Shown: piece after piece, positions 40,870 to 50,798 of the stretch
Position numbering within the stretch: the stretch's first letter is position 1
Layout: every line of letters starts with the position of its first letter
NCBI GenBank assembly: GCA_033557465.1
Contig: CM066033.1
Span: 709,065,637 to 709,129,636, forward strand
Origin: Ichthyophis bannanicus
Lineage: Eukaryota > Chordata > Amphibia > Gymnophiona > Ichthyophiidae
Direction of reading: 5' to 3'
Length of the DNA stretch: 64,000 bases
Made by a program: the position numbers and the translations under genes
The notes under the pieces: generated by a model
The model's input: the letters and a program-made list of their open reading frames with translations, nothing else
Databases searched by the model: none
Told to the model about the DNA's origin: nothing

Positions 40870-42760
40870 GCCTTGCCCATTCAAGAGCCAGGCTGTAATG
40901 AGAACTGATCCACTTGAGGCATCAGGATTGGACCCTGCAAGAGTAGGCTGATTCTGCTGGGAAGTCGCCAAGGGCTCACCACGAGACGAAGCAGACTGGC
41001 ATACCGGAGTCTGCAAGGTCAGACTGGAGCAACGAGGATTACCTGACCACGGTGGGCCTCTATGCATTGGAGTAAATGCCTGATAAGGGGGGCCACGAGG
41101 GAAACACATACAGAAGCCCCCCTAACGGCCACGGCTGGGCCAAAGCATCGAACCCTTCAGACTTGGGCTCCCGGTGCCTGTTGAAGAACTGAGGTGCCTT
41201 GGCATTGGTCATCGACTCCATGAGATCCATGACTGGCACACGCCCCACAGCAGAGGGTGAGTTTGTGAAACAGGGCTGCGTTTAACTCCCATTCTCCTGG
41301 GTCCAGATGATGATGATTTAGAAAATCAGCCTGAACGTTTTCCTTCCCTGCCATGTGCACTGCGGAGAGCAATATCAGATTCTCCTCCACCCACTGCAGC
41401 AAGGGATGTATCTCCTCCGCCAGTGTTGCACTGCCGGTTCCCCCCTGGTGGTTGTTGTAAGCTACAGTCGTCGCATTGATGGAACAGACCCTCACTGCCT
41501 TTCCGGAGATCAGGGGAAGAAAGAACTGGAATGCCAGGAAGACCTGCCCTCATTTCCAGCTGGCTGATAGACCATAAGATATGCCATACTGGGTCAGACC
41601 AAGATCCATCAAGCCCAGTATTCTGTTTCCAACAGTGGCCAATCTAGGTCATATGTACCTAGCTGTTTCCCCAAGAGACACAAGTTCCACAATGCTTGTA
41701 CTGGGTCAAGCATTGATATCTTATTGATATCTGGATACCAGAGTCCCTGCATTATCTGTGACTTGCAATGTACACCCCATCCCGTGAGGCTGGCATCGGT
41801 TGTCACTAGGACTCAGTTCGGAGGTTCCAGCGACATTCCCACCGCTGGGTGTTCCAGTTGTAACCACCAGGAAAGTTTTGTCCTCGTATCCAACGGGCAA
41901 ACCAGTCGTCTTGACAGCAGATGGAGCTGCGGAGACCAGCGAGAGAGCAGGGCATGCTGTAGGGGCCTCATATGGGCCCTCACTCATGGAACCAGATTCA
42001 AGGCAGCTGCCATAGAGCCCAGAAGCTGAAGGCAATACCATGCCGAGGGTGCTTTGAAGTCCAGAAAACTCCGCACTTGGGAGTGGAACTTCTGCGCCCT
42101 TTCAACCAGTAGATAAGACATGCGCCACCTTGATGTCAAAATGTGCTCCTGGATACACTAAATCCTGGACCAAATTGAGTTGGCTCTTGGCTAGGGTTTA
42201 CCACTCAACTGAGACTTTGGGGAAAGGCAACTACCTTCTGAGTAGCCGACACGCCCTCCACCTTTGATTTTGCCCTGATCAACCAATCGTCCAGATAAGG
42301 ATGAAACAAAATGCCCTGGTACTGTAGTGATGCCACCACCACCATGACCATGGTAAAGGTTCGGGGATCAGTGATCAGGCCAAAAGGCAATGCTCTGAAT
42401 TGGTAATGTCACATTGGCACTGCAAATCACAGAACTGTTGAGGGTTTGGATAAATCGGAATGTGCAGGTAAGCTTCTGTGAGGTCTAGGGCTGAGAGGAA
42501 CCCTCCTTGCCTGACCGCCACAATAACCAGCTCAAGGTCTCCATGCAAAAATGAGGAACTCACATGACATGGTTACACGTTTGAGATCTAGAATAGGACA
42601 GGCAGAGCTGTCCTCCTTGGGAACCACGAAGTAGTTGAAGTATCTACCTAACCCACATTGGTTGCTTGGTACTGGGCACTACAGCCTTCAGATCATTAAA
42701 GTGCTGTAGCATAGACTACACTGCCTGATGCTTGGTCGGGGCCTGGCATGTCAACTGCAC
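40870..42760 (-). pseudogene. Element G pol (RT, RNase H, methylase-like)
   Basis: Decayed frames include LSALDLTEAYLHIPIYPNPQ (42375-42563), MPFGLITDPRTFTMVMVVVA with PYLDDWLIRAKSK (42205-42390), TTDASLTGWGVHCKSQIMQG (41609-41806), NVQADFLNHHHLDPGEWEL (41157-41495) and PVMDLMESMTNAKAPQFFN with GLLYVFPSWP (41060-41248). The order and residues match F pol. A CR1 tail interrupts it at 41572-41738, and frameshifts are frequent. Confidence 0.85.
41572..41738 (-). mobile_element. CR1 LINE 3' end in element G pol
   Basis: It contains GATATGCCATACTGGGTCAG and AACAGTGGCCAATCTAGGTC, as in 62310-62460. Only the 3'UTR is present. Confidence 0.85.
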
Positions 42761-43009
42761 GAAGGTGTTGGAGAGGGGACACACCCCTCCCTAATCACTT
42801 CCAGCACCTACTGGTTGGTGGTAATACTGACCCAGGTGGAATAGAACTGCTGTAGCCAATCCCCATAGGCATGACTGCCGCCTGGATCTGCCTCATTTCA
42901 CTGGGATTTCTTGGCTGAAGGAGTGGAGTAATAATCCCTACCAGATCCTCTATAGCCATGAAATGGCTGACCTCTCGGCGTGTAAATACCACGCGTAGCA
43001 AAGTGGGCT

Positions 43010-43431
43010 GCCTGAAACTTTCTATAGTGCCTGGCCTAGCTTAGGAGCCTTCGGCTTGTTCTCCAGCAGCTGAGAGCCTTTAGAATCTCCCAGATCTTTA
43101 ACCAGCTTATCTAAGGCCTCCTCAAACAGTAACTTACCTTTGAAGGGGAGCTTACTTAGTCAGATCTTGGAAGAAACATCCTCCGACCAATTCCGCAACC
43201 ACAGAACGTGACAGGCAATAATGGAGGCCATGGGCTTAGATGAGGCCCGCACCAGGTCATAGAAGGCATTCGCCAGATAAGCCGAAGCTGACTCCAGCTT
43301 GGCCACCTCCGGTGCCACACTTTGGGAATCCATCTCTGCTGTTGCTAACCCTTGGATCCAGCAAATGGAGGCCCTGGTGACACAGGCTCCACAAATAGAG
43401 ACCTGGAGGGCGAGAGCAGCCGTGTAGAAAG
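43010..43431 (-). pseudogene. Element G gag, C-terminal part
   Basis: The frame 43160-43444 has LALQVSICGACVTRASICWI, SASAYLANAFYDLVRASSKP and LWLRNWSEDVSSK, aligning with F gag (LALQASVSGAWVARACLRWA; AAYLADSQYDLIRSLAK; LWLRNWAADASSK). The join to the N-terminal part at 45514 is exact at LKQA/F, so J inserted there. Confidence 0.85.
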
Positions 43432-43624
43432 CATAGTTACTCACTTGTAACAGATATTCTCCAGGGACAGCAGGAATCGGTCCTCACTTATGGGTGATGT
43501 CGGCACCGACAGAGCCCGGGTGGAGAAATTCCCCAGCTTTCAAAGAAAGCCTTTGGGATTGCTGCCATGCATGCGTGGTCCTCTTCCCGCCCAAGGGTGC
43601 CGTCTTGCTCAGTCAGGTCCCTTA

Positions 43625-43805
43625 GCTCGAGCCCTACCAAACCCATAGCTACGAATTGTTAGCTCTGTGTGACGTGCTGTTCTGATAATCTGTATGTAAA
43701 CAAAATTTGTACCTGCTTTGATTTGGCAGTTTCGCAATAGTAATCTCACCGCTTCTGATCGCTGGAAGGAGCGGGATACAAATACTCTCTAAATAAATAA
43801 ATAAA
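43625..43805 (+). mobile_element. Short LINE/SINE-like tail in DIRS-J
   Basis: An insertion between terminus and ICR ending in GGAGCGGGATACAAAT and an (AAAT)n tract. It looks like the 3' end of an L2-like LINE. Confidence 0.55.
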
Positions 43806-43962
43806 ATAAGGGAAGGATAAAAATCCAGCAACTCATCAGGGGAGGTGGGAGGGTAGTGAGGACGGATTACTGCTGTCCCTGGAGAACACTTGTTACAGAT
43901 GAGTAACTACGCTTTCTCCAGGAACAAGCAGGAAATCAGTCCTCACTTATGGGACTCCACAG

Positions 43963-44870
43963 CTACAGGCTACCGGACCTGTAACCAAAAGAAAAATGCC
44001 TCCGCGAGGCCGTGAGAATCCGATGCCTGAAGGAGCCCAAGTTCTCGGGTTCTTGAGGCGAAGCCCTCGGAAGCCATGAAGAAGGGTCAGAAGGCAGGAG
44101 TTGCTTATACCCCGAACAGATTACGGAGTAAAGCCTGGCTGAAAGCGCTGTCATGGCGGGATTCCCTCTCCAGGCAGTAGTGTGCAGCGAAGGTACTCGT
44201 GGAAGACCAGGTCGCTGCATGGCAAATGTCCATCAGGGGCACACAGCACAGCGAGGCCACCGAAGCCACTTTGGCCCGAACTCCATGCACAGTGACTCAA
44301 TGATCTAACGGAGCACCCACCTTCGTGTGAGCGAAGGCAATGCAGTCCGCCACCCAAATAGAGAGGATGCATTTGGTAACTGCCTGCCCCGGATGACTGG
44401 GATCGTAGGTCACAAAGAGTCGGCCACTCTTGCGATGAGCCTGGGTGTGCTGCAAATGGAAGGCAAGAGCCCTTCTGCAGTCGAGGGTGTGAAGAGCCAC
44501 CGACGCCTGGTCAGCATGGGGTCTCGGGAAGAAAGTCGGCAGGACTATCTCCTGGTTGAGATGAAAATCCGAGACAACTTTAGGCAGGAATTTGGGGTGG
44601 GTACGGAGGACCACCCTAATTCCTATAGAACCTGGTGTAAGGGGCATCAGCCATGAGAGCCTGGAGTTCAATGACTCGGCGGGCCGAGGTTAGTGCCACC
44701 AGGAAAGCCGCCTTCCAGGACAGATGCTGAAGCGGGCACGTTGCCATCGGCTCGAAGGGTGGACATGTCAGCTGCATGAGCACCACAATCAGGTCCCATT
44801 CCACTGGGGGAGGCCGGATGGGCAGCTTGGATAGCAAAAGACCCCGCATAAAGCGAGAGACCAACAGCTG
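43963..44870 (-). pseudogene. DIRS-J tyrosine recombinase, partial
   Basis: Frames 44616-44864 (MRGLLLSKLPIRPPPVEWDL; VALTSARRVIELQALM), 44297-44671 (FHLNQEIVLPTFFPRPHADQ; LHTLDCRRALAFHLQHTQAH) and 44105-44290 (MHGVRAKVASVASL; TFAAHYCLERES). The N-terminal core is deleted. The His-x-x-Arg box is HGVR and the Tyr is kept, but frameshifts break it. Confidence 0.85.
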
Positions 44871-44885
44871 CCACGCAGGGCTGAG

Positions 44886-45180
44886 GTGGGGGGTCCCACC
44901 AGGGGAGAGACGACCAAGGGTGCCACCGTGGACTCTGAGGTGGCCTGTCTGAAAATGTCTTCAGACTTCTGCTTACGACTGAGCAGGGCTTTAGAGGACA
45001 TTTTCTTACAGAGCGAACAGAGCTCCAGATCATGTTCAGCCCCAAAACACCGCAGACAACAGTTGTGGGTGTCTGTAAGCGACATGTTCTTAGAGCATCT
45101 ATCGCGTTTTTTAAAATCTGGTGGCCATAGGGGCAAAAATGGCCCCCGCGAGGTCAAAGACCCACGCGGCCAGCGGTTAG
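44886..45180 (-). pseudogene. DIRS-J gag N-terminus
   Basis: Minus-strand reading has RCSKNMSLTDTHNCCLRCFG followed by LCSLCKKMSSKALLSRKQKS: the cysteine cluster and start of an E-subfamily gag, cut by the internal deletion. Confidence 0.7.
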
Positions 45181-45513
45181 GTAAACAAAAGGGCACGAAG
45201 CCCATTGGCAAAAAAGGTGAAGAAAAACCGTCCCCTAACAGCTCTAGAGCAGGGGAAGGACCTGTGGAACCAGAAAACAGAAGGTCAGTAGGCCAAAAAC
45301 AAAAAACTTTTTCCGAGGGACGAGAACATGCGTCCAAAGGGCTCCACGGAAAAAAGGGAGACTGAGCAAGATGGCACTCTTGAGCGGGAAGAGGACCACG
45401 CATGCGTGGCAGCAATCCCAAAGGCTTTCTTTGAAAGCTGGGGAATTGCTCCGCTCGGGTTCCGTTGGTGCCAACGTCACCTGTGAGGACTGACTTCCTG
45501 CTTGTTCCTGGAA

Positions 45514-46110
45514 AAAGCTTGTTTCAATCAAGTCTCGCGATTACGGTCCTGTACATCTTTTAATGCCACACTTCCCTCCACGGGACTATAGTCTTCTTGG
45601 TCACTGCCGCGATGAGGGCATCTACCTTAGGCATTTTGAGCTGATCCTTTTCCTCCTGTGGGATGGGATAGAGTCGATTCATGGCTCTTCTTCCTTTTAA
45701 GCCAGCCTCAAGTACCTCCCATTCCGCCTCTATCATTTGTTTAATTACCCGGTGCACCGGAAAAGAGGCTTGTAAATATTTGAAGCCCTGAGGTAAAGGA
45801 TTTTCCCAAGGTTCCTCAGCTGACAGGGGGGCCAGCATAATATTAAGAGCAGCAAGGGAGTGACTAATTAAAGCTGGTAATTCCTCCTGGTGAAAGACCC
45901 TCACCACATTGGGGTCCTTCCCCCAGTGGGATTCCACCCTCCTCCAGTTCTGGTCTAGGAACTACCTCCCCAGAGGTCTGAAGGGCCTTCCACCGGATCC
46001 TCTGAACCTGATGAACAAGGGGGACTCTGCTCCATCAATGAACACATCTCTTCTTAGGAGGGGGAATGCCCGCTGCAGGGGGACCCTCCAGTAGGGCCAA
46101 CTGCTCATGC
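45514..46110 (-). pseudogene. Element G gag, N-terminal/middle part
   Basis: The frame 45560-45937 has NVVRVFHQEELPALISHSLA, FPVHRVIKQMIEAEWEVLEA and KGRRAMNRLYPIPQEEKDQL, then VDALIAAVTKKTIVP. These match F gag (RIVRVFRREELSALINESLK; FPVHRVVRQMIQEEWDQPES). It shows the residue lost to a stop in F: where F has TAA, this copy has TAT (Tyr). Confidence 0.85.
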
Positions 46111-47107
46111 CTGGAAGCATGGGAAGTACTGCTCAGTTGCTGATAGGCAGTACACCTGATGGAGTTTTAAAGTAAAATCTGAAGAAAAAGAAAGGTCAGA
46201 TAAATTGGAGACCCCTTCCTTTGCCTCTACTGGTGTTGAGGAAAACAGCTGGTTTTAAACCCTGCTTCTCCTTATCAGGACTTAAAATGGCTGGTGCTGG
46301 GAAAATAGCTGCACTTTCTGCAAAACCACGGGCACTGGAGCTTGCAAAAATTCACTCAGAGACCTCAGAGTCTCCCTCCATGCCTCCAGATCAAAAAACA
46401 CGAACTGTGGGGGTCTCCGGTGCCTGCAAAGCCAGTACAGGTCCTGAGCTGTTAAACCGCAGCTGTTTTCCAGACGAATGCGGGGAAGCAGCCCTGTCAG
46501 CTCAAGTCACTGCCACGACAAAAAAAAAAGTGCTTCGATGGTTGGAGGAGGGGAAAGAAACCGGAGGCACTTAGAGAGGATGACAAAATTGCACTAAAAG
46601 GAGGGTTTCCCCCCCAAAGAAATGCCTACCAGTGAAGAAAGAAGTCCAGGATCGCTGCTGCTGGGGACAGAAGCTGCACCGCCAGTTTAAAATGCTTTTT
46701 TTTAAAAAAAATTTAAATGGATTGTTAAGGTGATAATGTACCAGCAGGTTCTGAACAAGAAAAACAAGGGGAAACACCCAGATACCTTAACACCAAGGAA
46801 TGGGCAGTTCGGCTGGGGGGGGGGGGGGAAGGACCCAGACCACCTGGTGTTTGACCCCTGTATTGCTCCCGACCCACTCAAGGGCCCAGGTGGTTAGGGA
46901 AGCAGAACTTGCCTTCTGCCTTTCCCATTTGCACTTTCATCAGATAGTGATCCAGCTCAATACCAGATATAATGCCCAAGGATTTCACCTGTTTGCCTCT
47001 GTCAGCTCCTTGCATTTTTTTTTTTTTTTTTTATATATGTAGTCAAATGTCCATTTAGTGGCATTCAGCCATGCAGAAGCTCCTTACCCAGCTGCTGGGA
47101 ACTAAGA
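46111..47107. other. 5' non-coding part of element G
   Basis: It lies between gag and the CR1 insertion. No gene is recognised. A G tract at 46814-46828 and a T tract at 47017-47031 are present. It corresponds in position to the F leader (52260-53130), which also has a long G tract. Confidence 0.4.
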
Positions 47108-47220
47108 TACTGATTTTTAACATCTTTGTTAATGATATTGTAGAAGGTAAGGACTGCAATACAGTAGACACCATGAGGAGGGATCCAGTTAAGCTTGAAG
47201 AATGGTCAAGAATTTGGCAA
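47108..47220 (+). mobile_element. CR1 LINE fragment, part 1 (split by DIRS-F)
   Basis: The plus strand encodes LIFNIFVNDIVEG and VDTMRRDPVKLEEWSRIWQ, the CR1 RT region after the SVLGP box. It ends exactly at 47220; the frame resumes at 53271 (LRIN). Confidence 0.85.
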
Positions 47221-47391
47221 ATAGTAATTAGATCTTACCTGCTAATTAGTGTTCCTGAAGGAACGACAGTCCAGTCCCTTTTACTTCTGGGTTACGCAAC
47301 CCTTCCAGCAGCTTGGAGGCTGAGCCCAACCTTTTTGGAGGTGGAGCGGTATAAATACCACTGGGACCACCCACTACCTCCAGTATTCGAA
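47221..47391. repeat. Left terminal repeat of DIRS-F
   Basis: The first 48 bp are unique to this end; 47269-47391 are the complement of 53132-53255, with only a handful of differences seen. Confidence 0.93.
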
Positions 47392-47689
47392 TGAAAAAGC
47401 AGAACTAAATAACCTCAACTCAAAACTCCATAAAGTAACATAATATAAAGCCTCAAACCTATGCAACAGGCATATATATATTCAGGGTTTTTTTTTTTTT
47501 TTTTTTTACACACATGAAAAAAAGGGGGAAAAGGAGAGGAGGCCTGGGAACAGCCTGAGGAGATGACTGCTTCTACCCGAGCTGGCTTTAACCTGCTCTC
47601 CTTCTTGCCGACCCGGCCCTAAGCCCGGCCCGACGTGTTGTCATGGACCTGCGGTCTGAACGGTTGCCGGAATCGGGTGGGATCAGGGA

Positions 47690-47800
47690 CTGGACTGTCG
47701 TTCCTTCAGGAACACTAATTAGCAGGTAAGATCTAATTACTATTTCCTTATCGTCACTCCAGTCCAGTCCCTTTTACTTCTGGGAAGTACCAGAGCAGTT
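47690..47800. repeat. Internal complementary region of DIRS-F
   Basis: It contains GGAACACTAATTAGCAGGTA (complement of the left tip) joined at 47743/47744 to the complement of the right tip, through CAGTCCAGTCCCTTTTACTT. Confidence 0.93.
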
Positions 47801-48860
47801 CACCTCTGGGTGGGATCTGGCATACCGGACTGAAGAACCGCTAGCCCGAACCGGGCGTCCGCTGCACTCTGCACATCCAGTCTATAATGCTTGGCGAAGG
47901 TATGCAGCGATGACCAAGTCGCTGCCCTACAGATGTCCAGCGGAGGTACCAGGGAGAATTCCGCCCAAGAGACAGCCTGAGCCTGAGTGGAGTGTGCCCG
48001 TAGCCCCACCAGAACTTGCTTCCCCTTCAGGATGTAGGCGGAGGCAATCGCCTCTCTGATCCACCTGGAGATCGAAGCCTTGCCAGCCGCCTCGCCTTTG
48101 TGCGGACCTCCAAATTGGATGAATAGTCGGTCGGACTTTCGGAATGGAGCTGTGCGCGAGAGGTAACGTTTCAATGCCCTCTGGACGTCCAGGAGACGTA
48201 GTTTGTCATTCCCACTTTCCTGTCCCTTGGTCTCTAGGACTGGCAGGGTAACTGTCTGGTTAACATGAAAGGGGGAGATAACCTTGGGTAGAAAGGACGG
48301 CACTGTACGCAGGACCACTTTGTCCTTGAGGAAGGACAGGAAGGGGGACTGGGAAGAAAGCGCCTGTAATTCAGAGACCCTTCTGGCCGAGCAGATGGCG
48401 ACCAGAAACACTGTCTTTAGGGTTAAATCCTTTAAGGAGGCTCTTTTTACGGGCTCGAAGGGTTTCCCGATCAAGGCATTTAGCACTAAGTTAAGGTCCC
48501 AAGGAGGGACGACCGATCTCCGTTGCGGACGTAGACGACTAACCGCTCGTAGGAACCTGGAGACGTCCGGGTGTGCCCCTAAGGGTTTGCCCCGGACCTT
48601 TCCTCTATAGCAAGAGATAGCCGCCAGCTGGACCCGCAAGGAGCTGTGCGCAAGACCCTTATCAAAACCAGCTTGCAAAAAATCCAAAACTTCCGGGACC
48701 GAGGCCGAAAGGGGCTTCCGCCGATGCTCTGCGCACCAAGCTTCGAAGATGCGCCAAACCCTTACATAAGATAGACAGGTCGAGCGCTTCTTGGCCTTCA
48801 ACAGCGTCGAGATTACAGCTCCTGAGTAGCCTCGTTTTAGGAGCCGCGCCCTTTCAATAG
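47800..48860 (-). CDS. DIRS-F tyrosine recombinase
   Basis: The last ~350 codons of a frame that stays open from 50655 to 47800. The recombinase begins about ERARLLKRGYSGAVISTLLK (near 48850), overlapping the end of pol. Core blocks: VPPWDLNLVLNALIGKPFEP, ICSARRVSELQALS (first catalytic Arg), FLKDKVVLRT (Lys), FHVNQTVTLPV, and the C-terminal LHTFAKHYRLDV (Tyr). The His-x-x-Arg box of the other copies (AHNVR) reads AHSTQ here, so the second catalytic Arg is Gln (CAG), one transition from CGG. No stop interrupts it, yet catalysis is doubtful. It ends TQR-stop next to the ICR. Confidence 0.85.
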
Positions 48861-50798
48861 CCAGGCCGTAAGCGAGAATCGATCCACGTGGGGCGTCCAG
48901 ACTGGACCCTGCCTCAGTAGGTCTCTCTTGTAAGGAAGCCGCCAAGGAAGGTCGGCGAGTAGTCTGATCAGATCGGCATACCAAGGGCGGCGAGGCCAAT
49001 CCGGAGCTATGAGGATTACCAAGCCCTGGTGAGACTCCACCCGTTGGAGAACCTTTCCGATCATAGCCCACGGAGGGAATACGTAGAGAAGACCTTCCGA
49101 AGGCCACTTTTGTGACAGGGCATCTAATCCCTCGGACATCCTTTCCTTCCTGCGACTGAAGAATCTGTCTACCTTGGCTGTAGAGAACCGTGCCATGAGG
49201 TCCATGACTGGGCGGCCCCAAAGAGCCACTATCTGGTCGAAGACCTCCTGTTCTAGCTCCCACTCTCCGTGGTCTATCTTGCACCTGCTGAGGAAGTCGG
49301 CTGTGACGTTGTCCTCGCCCGCCACATGTTGCGCTGAGAGTGCCAGTAGTTGGGCTTCGGCCCAATGAAAAAGAGTGTCCGCCTCCTTCTCCAATGCGTG
49401 ACTGCTGGTGCCTCCCTGGTGGTTGATGTAGGCCACCGCGGTGACATTGTCGGAGAGAACGCGAATTGCCTTTCCTTGCACTAGGATCCTGAATGCCTTG
49501 AGAGCCAGGGTGACGGCCCGCAATTCCAGTCTGTTGATGGGCCATTGTGATTCCAACTGTGACCAGCGACCCTGGACGAACTGGTCTTCGCAGTGCGCTC
49601 CCCAGCCTGACAGGATGGCATCCGTCGTCAACAGTAACCACTGATGGGGATCGAGGGGCATTCCGCGGTCCAGATTCTTCGGACACCTCCACCAGTGGAG
49701 GGACTGTTTGGTCCGCGGAGCGCAAGGTAACTGCATTGAGAGGGGCTGATGCTGGGGAGACCAACGACGCAGAAGAGCTCGTTGTAGTGGTCGCATGTGG
49801 GCCCTGGCCCATGGGACTACCTCTATTGCCGCCGCCATAGTTCCCAGAACCTGTAGATAATGCCACGCCGAGGGATTTCGTCTGCCTAGAAACTGCGTGA
49901 CTAGAGCTCTTAGTTCCCTTGATCTTGACCGAGACAGGAATACTCTGCCCTTGAGTATGTCGAATCTTGCTCCGAGGTACTCGAGTTCCTGAGAGGGAGT
50001 TAACCTGCTCTTTGCCCGGTTGATGACCCACCCCAACTCCTCTAGGACCTGAATCACTCTGGACGTTGCTGAACGACTCTCCTGTTCCGACTTTGCGCGG
50101 ATCAGCCAATCGTCCAAGTAGGGGTGCACTAATATTCCCTCCTTCCGGAGGAAGGCCGCCACTACGACCATTACCTTGGTGAATGTTCTGGGAGCTGTAG
50201 CTAGGCCGAAGGGCAGGGCCTGGAACTGAAAGTGGCCTCTTGTTACCGCGAATCTCAGGAACTGCTGATGGGACTTCCTGACCGGGATGTGTAAGTAAGC
50301 TTCCGTCAAGTCGAGGGACGTTAGGAACTCTCCTCCCCTTACTGCCGCTATGACTGAACGTAGGGTCTCCATCCGGAAGTGAGGCACCCTGAGGCAGCGG
50401 TTGACCTGTTTTAGATCTAGGATTGGTCGAAAGGAACCTTCCTTTTTTGGTACTACGAAGTAAATAGAGTACCGACCAGATCCGCACTGGTCTGGAGGTA
50501 CTGGAATCACCGCCCCTAAGGCTATTAGACGGGCAAGAGTTGTCTCTATTGCCGCCCTTTTTGCTGGAGCACCGCAGGGCGACTGAACAAATGCTGGTGG
50601 GATTTGCTTTGCAAATTCGAGCGCATAACCTTCTCTGATCACCTCTAGAACCCATCGATCGGATGTGACCCGGGTCCAGGCGGGGAGAAACAGCCTCAGG
50701 CGGCCGCCTACCGGCCCTCCTTCCCCCTGGACCCCCAAAATTTCATTGTTGTTTCCTGGGGCCCGAAAAGGAGGAGGAGGAGGAGGAGGAAGCCCCAA
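48837..50798 (-). CDS. DIRS-F pol: RT, RNase H, methylase-like domain
   Basis: 653 codons, open. RT: YFVVPKKEGSFRPILDL (~113), LDLTEAYLHIPV (162-173), FGLATAPRTF (~197), YLDDW active site (227-231). RNase H: TTDAILSGWGAH (D393), RLELRA (E425), LSDN (D450), TADFLSR (D501). Methylase-like: VMDLMARFSTAKVDRFFSRR (~531), DALSQKWPSEGLLYVFPPW and LVILIAPDWPRRPWY. It overlaps the end of gag by 56 bp and the recombinase at its 3' end. The Met at 50798 is the first of the frame; the true start may lie inside the proline run. Confidence 0.92.
   Translation of the reverse strand: MGLPPPPPPPFRAPGNNNEILGVQGEGGPVGGRLRLFLPAWTRVTSDRWVLEVIREGYALEFAKQIPPAFVQSPCGAPAKRAAIETTLARLIALGAVIPVPPDQCGSGRYSIYFVVPKKEGSFRPILDLKQVNRCLRVPHFRMETLRSVIAAVRGGEFLTSLDLTEAYLHIPVRKSHQQFLRFAVTRGHFQFQALPFGLATAPRTFTKVMVVVAAFLRKEGILVHPYLDDWLIRAKSEQESRSATSRVIQVLEELGWVINRAKSRLTPSQELEYLGARFDILKGRVFLSRSRSRELRALVTQFLGRRNPSAWHYLQVLGTMAAAIEVVPWARAHMRPLQRALLRRWSPQHQPLSMQLPCAPRTKQSLHWWRCPKNLDRGMPLDPHQWLLLTTDAILSGWGAHCEDQFVQGRWSQLESQWPINRLELRAVTLALKAFRILVQGKAIRVLSDNVTAVAYINHQGGTSSHALEKEADTLFHWAEAQLLALSAQHVAGEDNVTADFLSRCKIDHGEWELEQEVFDQIVALWGRPVMDLMARFSTAKVDRFFSRRKERMSEGLDALSQKWPSEGLLYVFPPWAMIGKVLQRVESHQGLVILIAPDWPRRPWYADLIRLLADLPWRLPYKRDLLRQGPVWTPHVDRFSLTAWLLKGRGS

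Larger units (their letters stand above)
43432..45513 (-). mobile_element. DIRS element J, internally deleted, 2.1 kb
   Basis: Left terminus 43432-43625, internal complementary region 43850-43955, recombinase fragments 43963-44870, a direct join at ~44875 to gag N-terminal sequence (44886-45180), and right terminus 45360-45513. The whole of pol and most of gag are missing. Both ends and the ICR are kept, so it has the form of a non-autonomous derivative of the E subfamily. Confidence 0.85.

Noticed and set aside
47800..50655. A single 951-residue protein
   Set aside because: The first ~600 codons lie over the RT gene in another phase and have no recognisable domain; only the last ~350 are recombinase. 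Kept as a finding, not as one gene.
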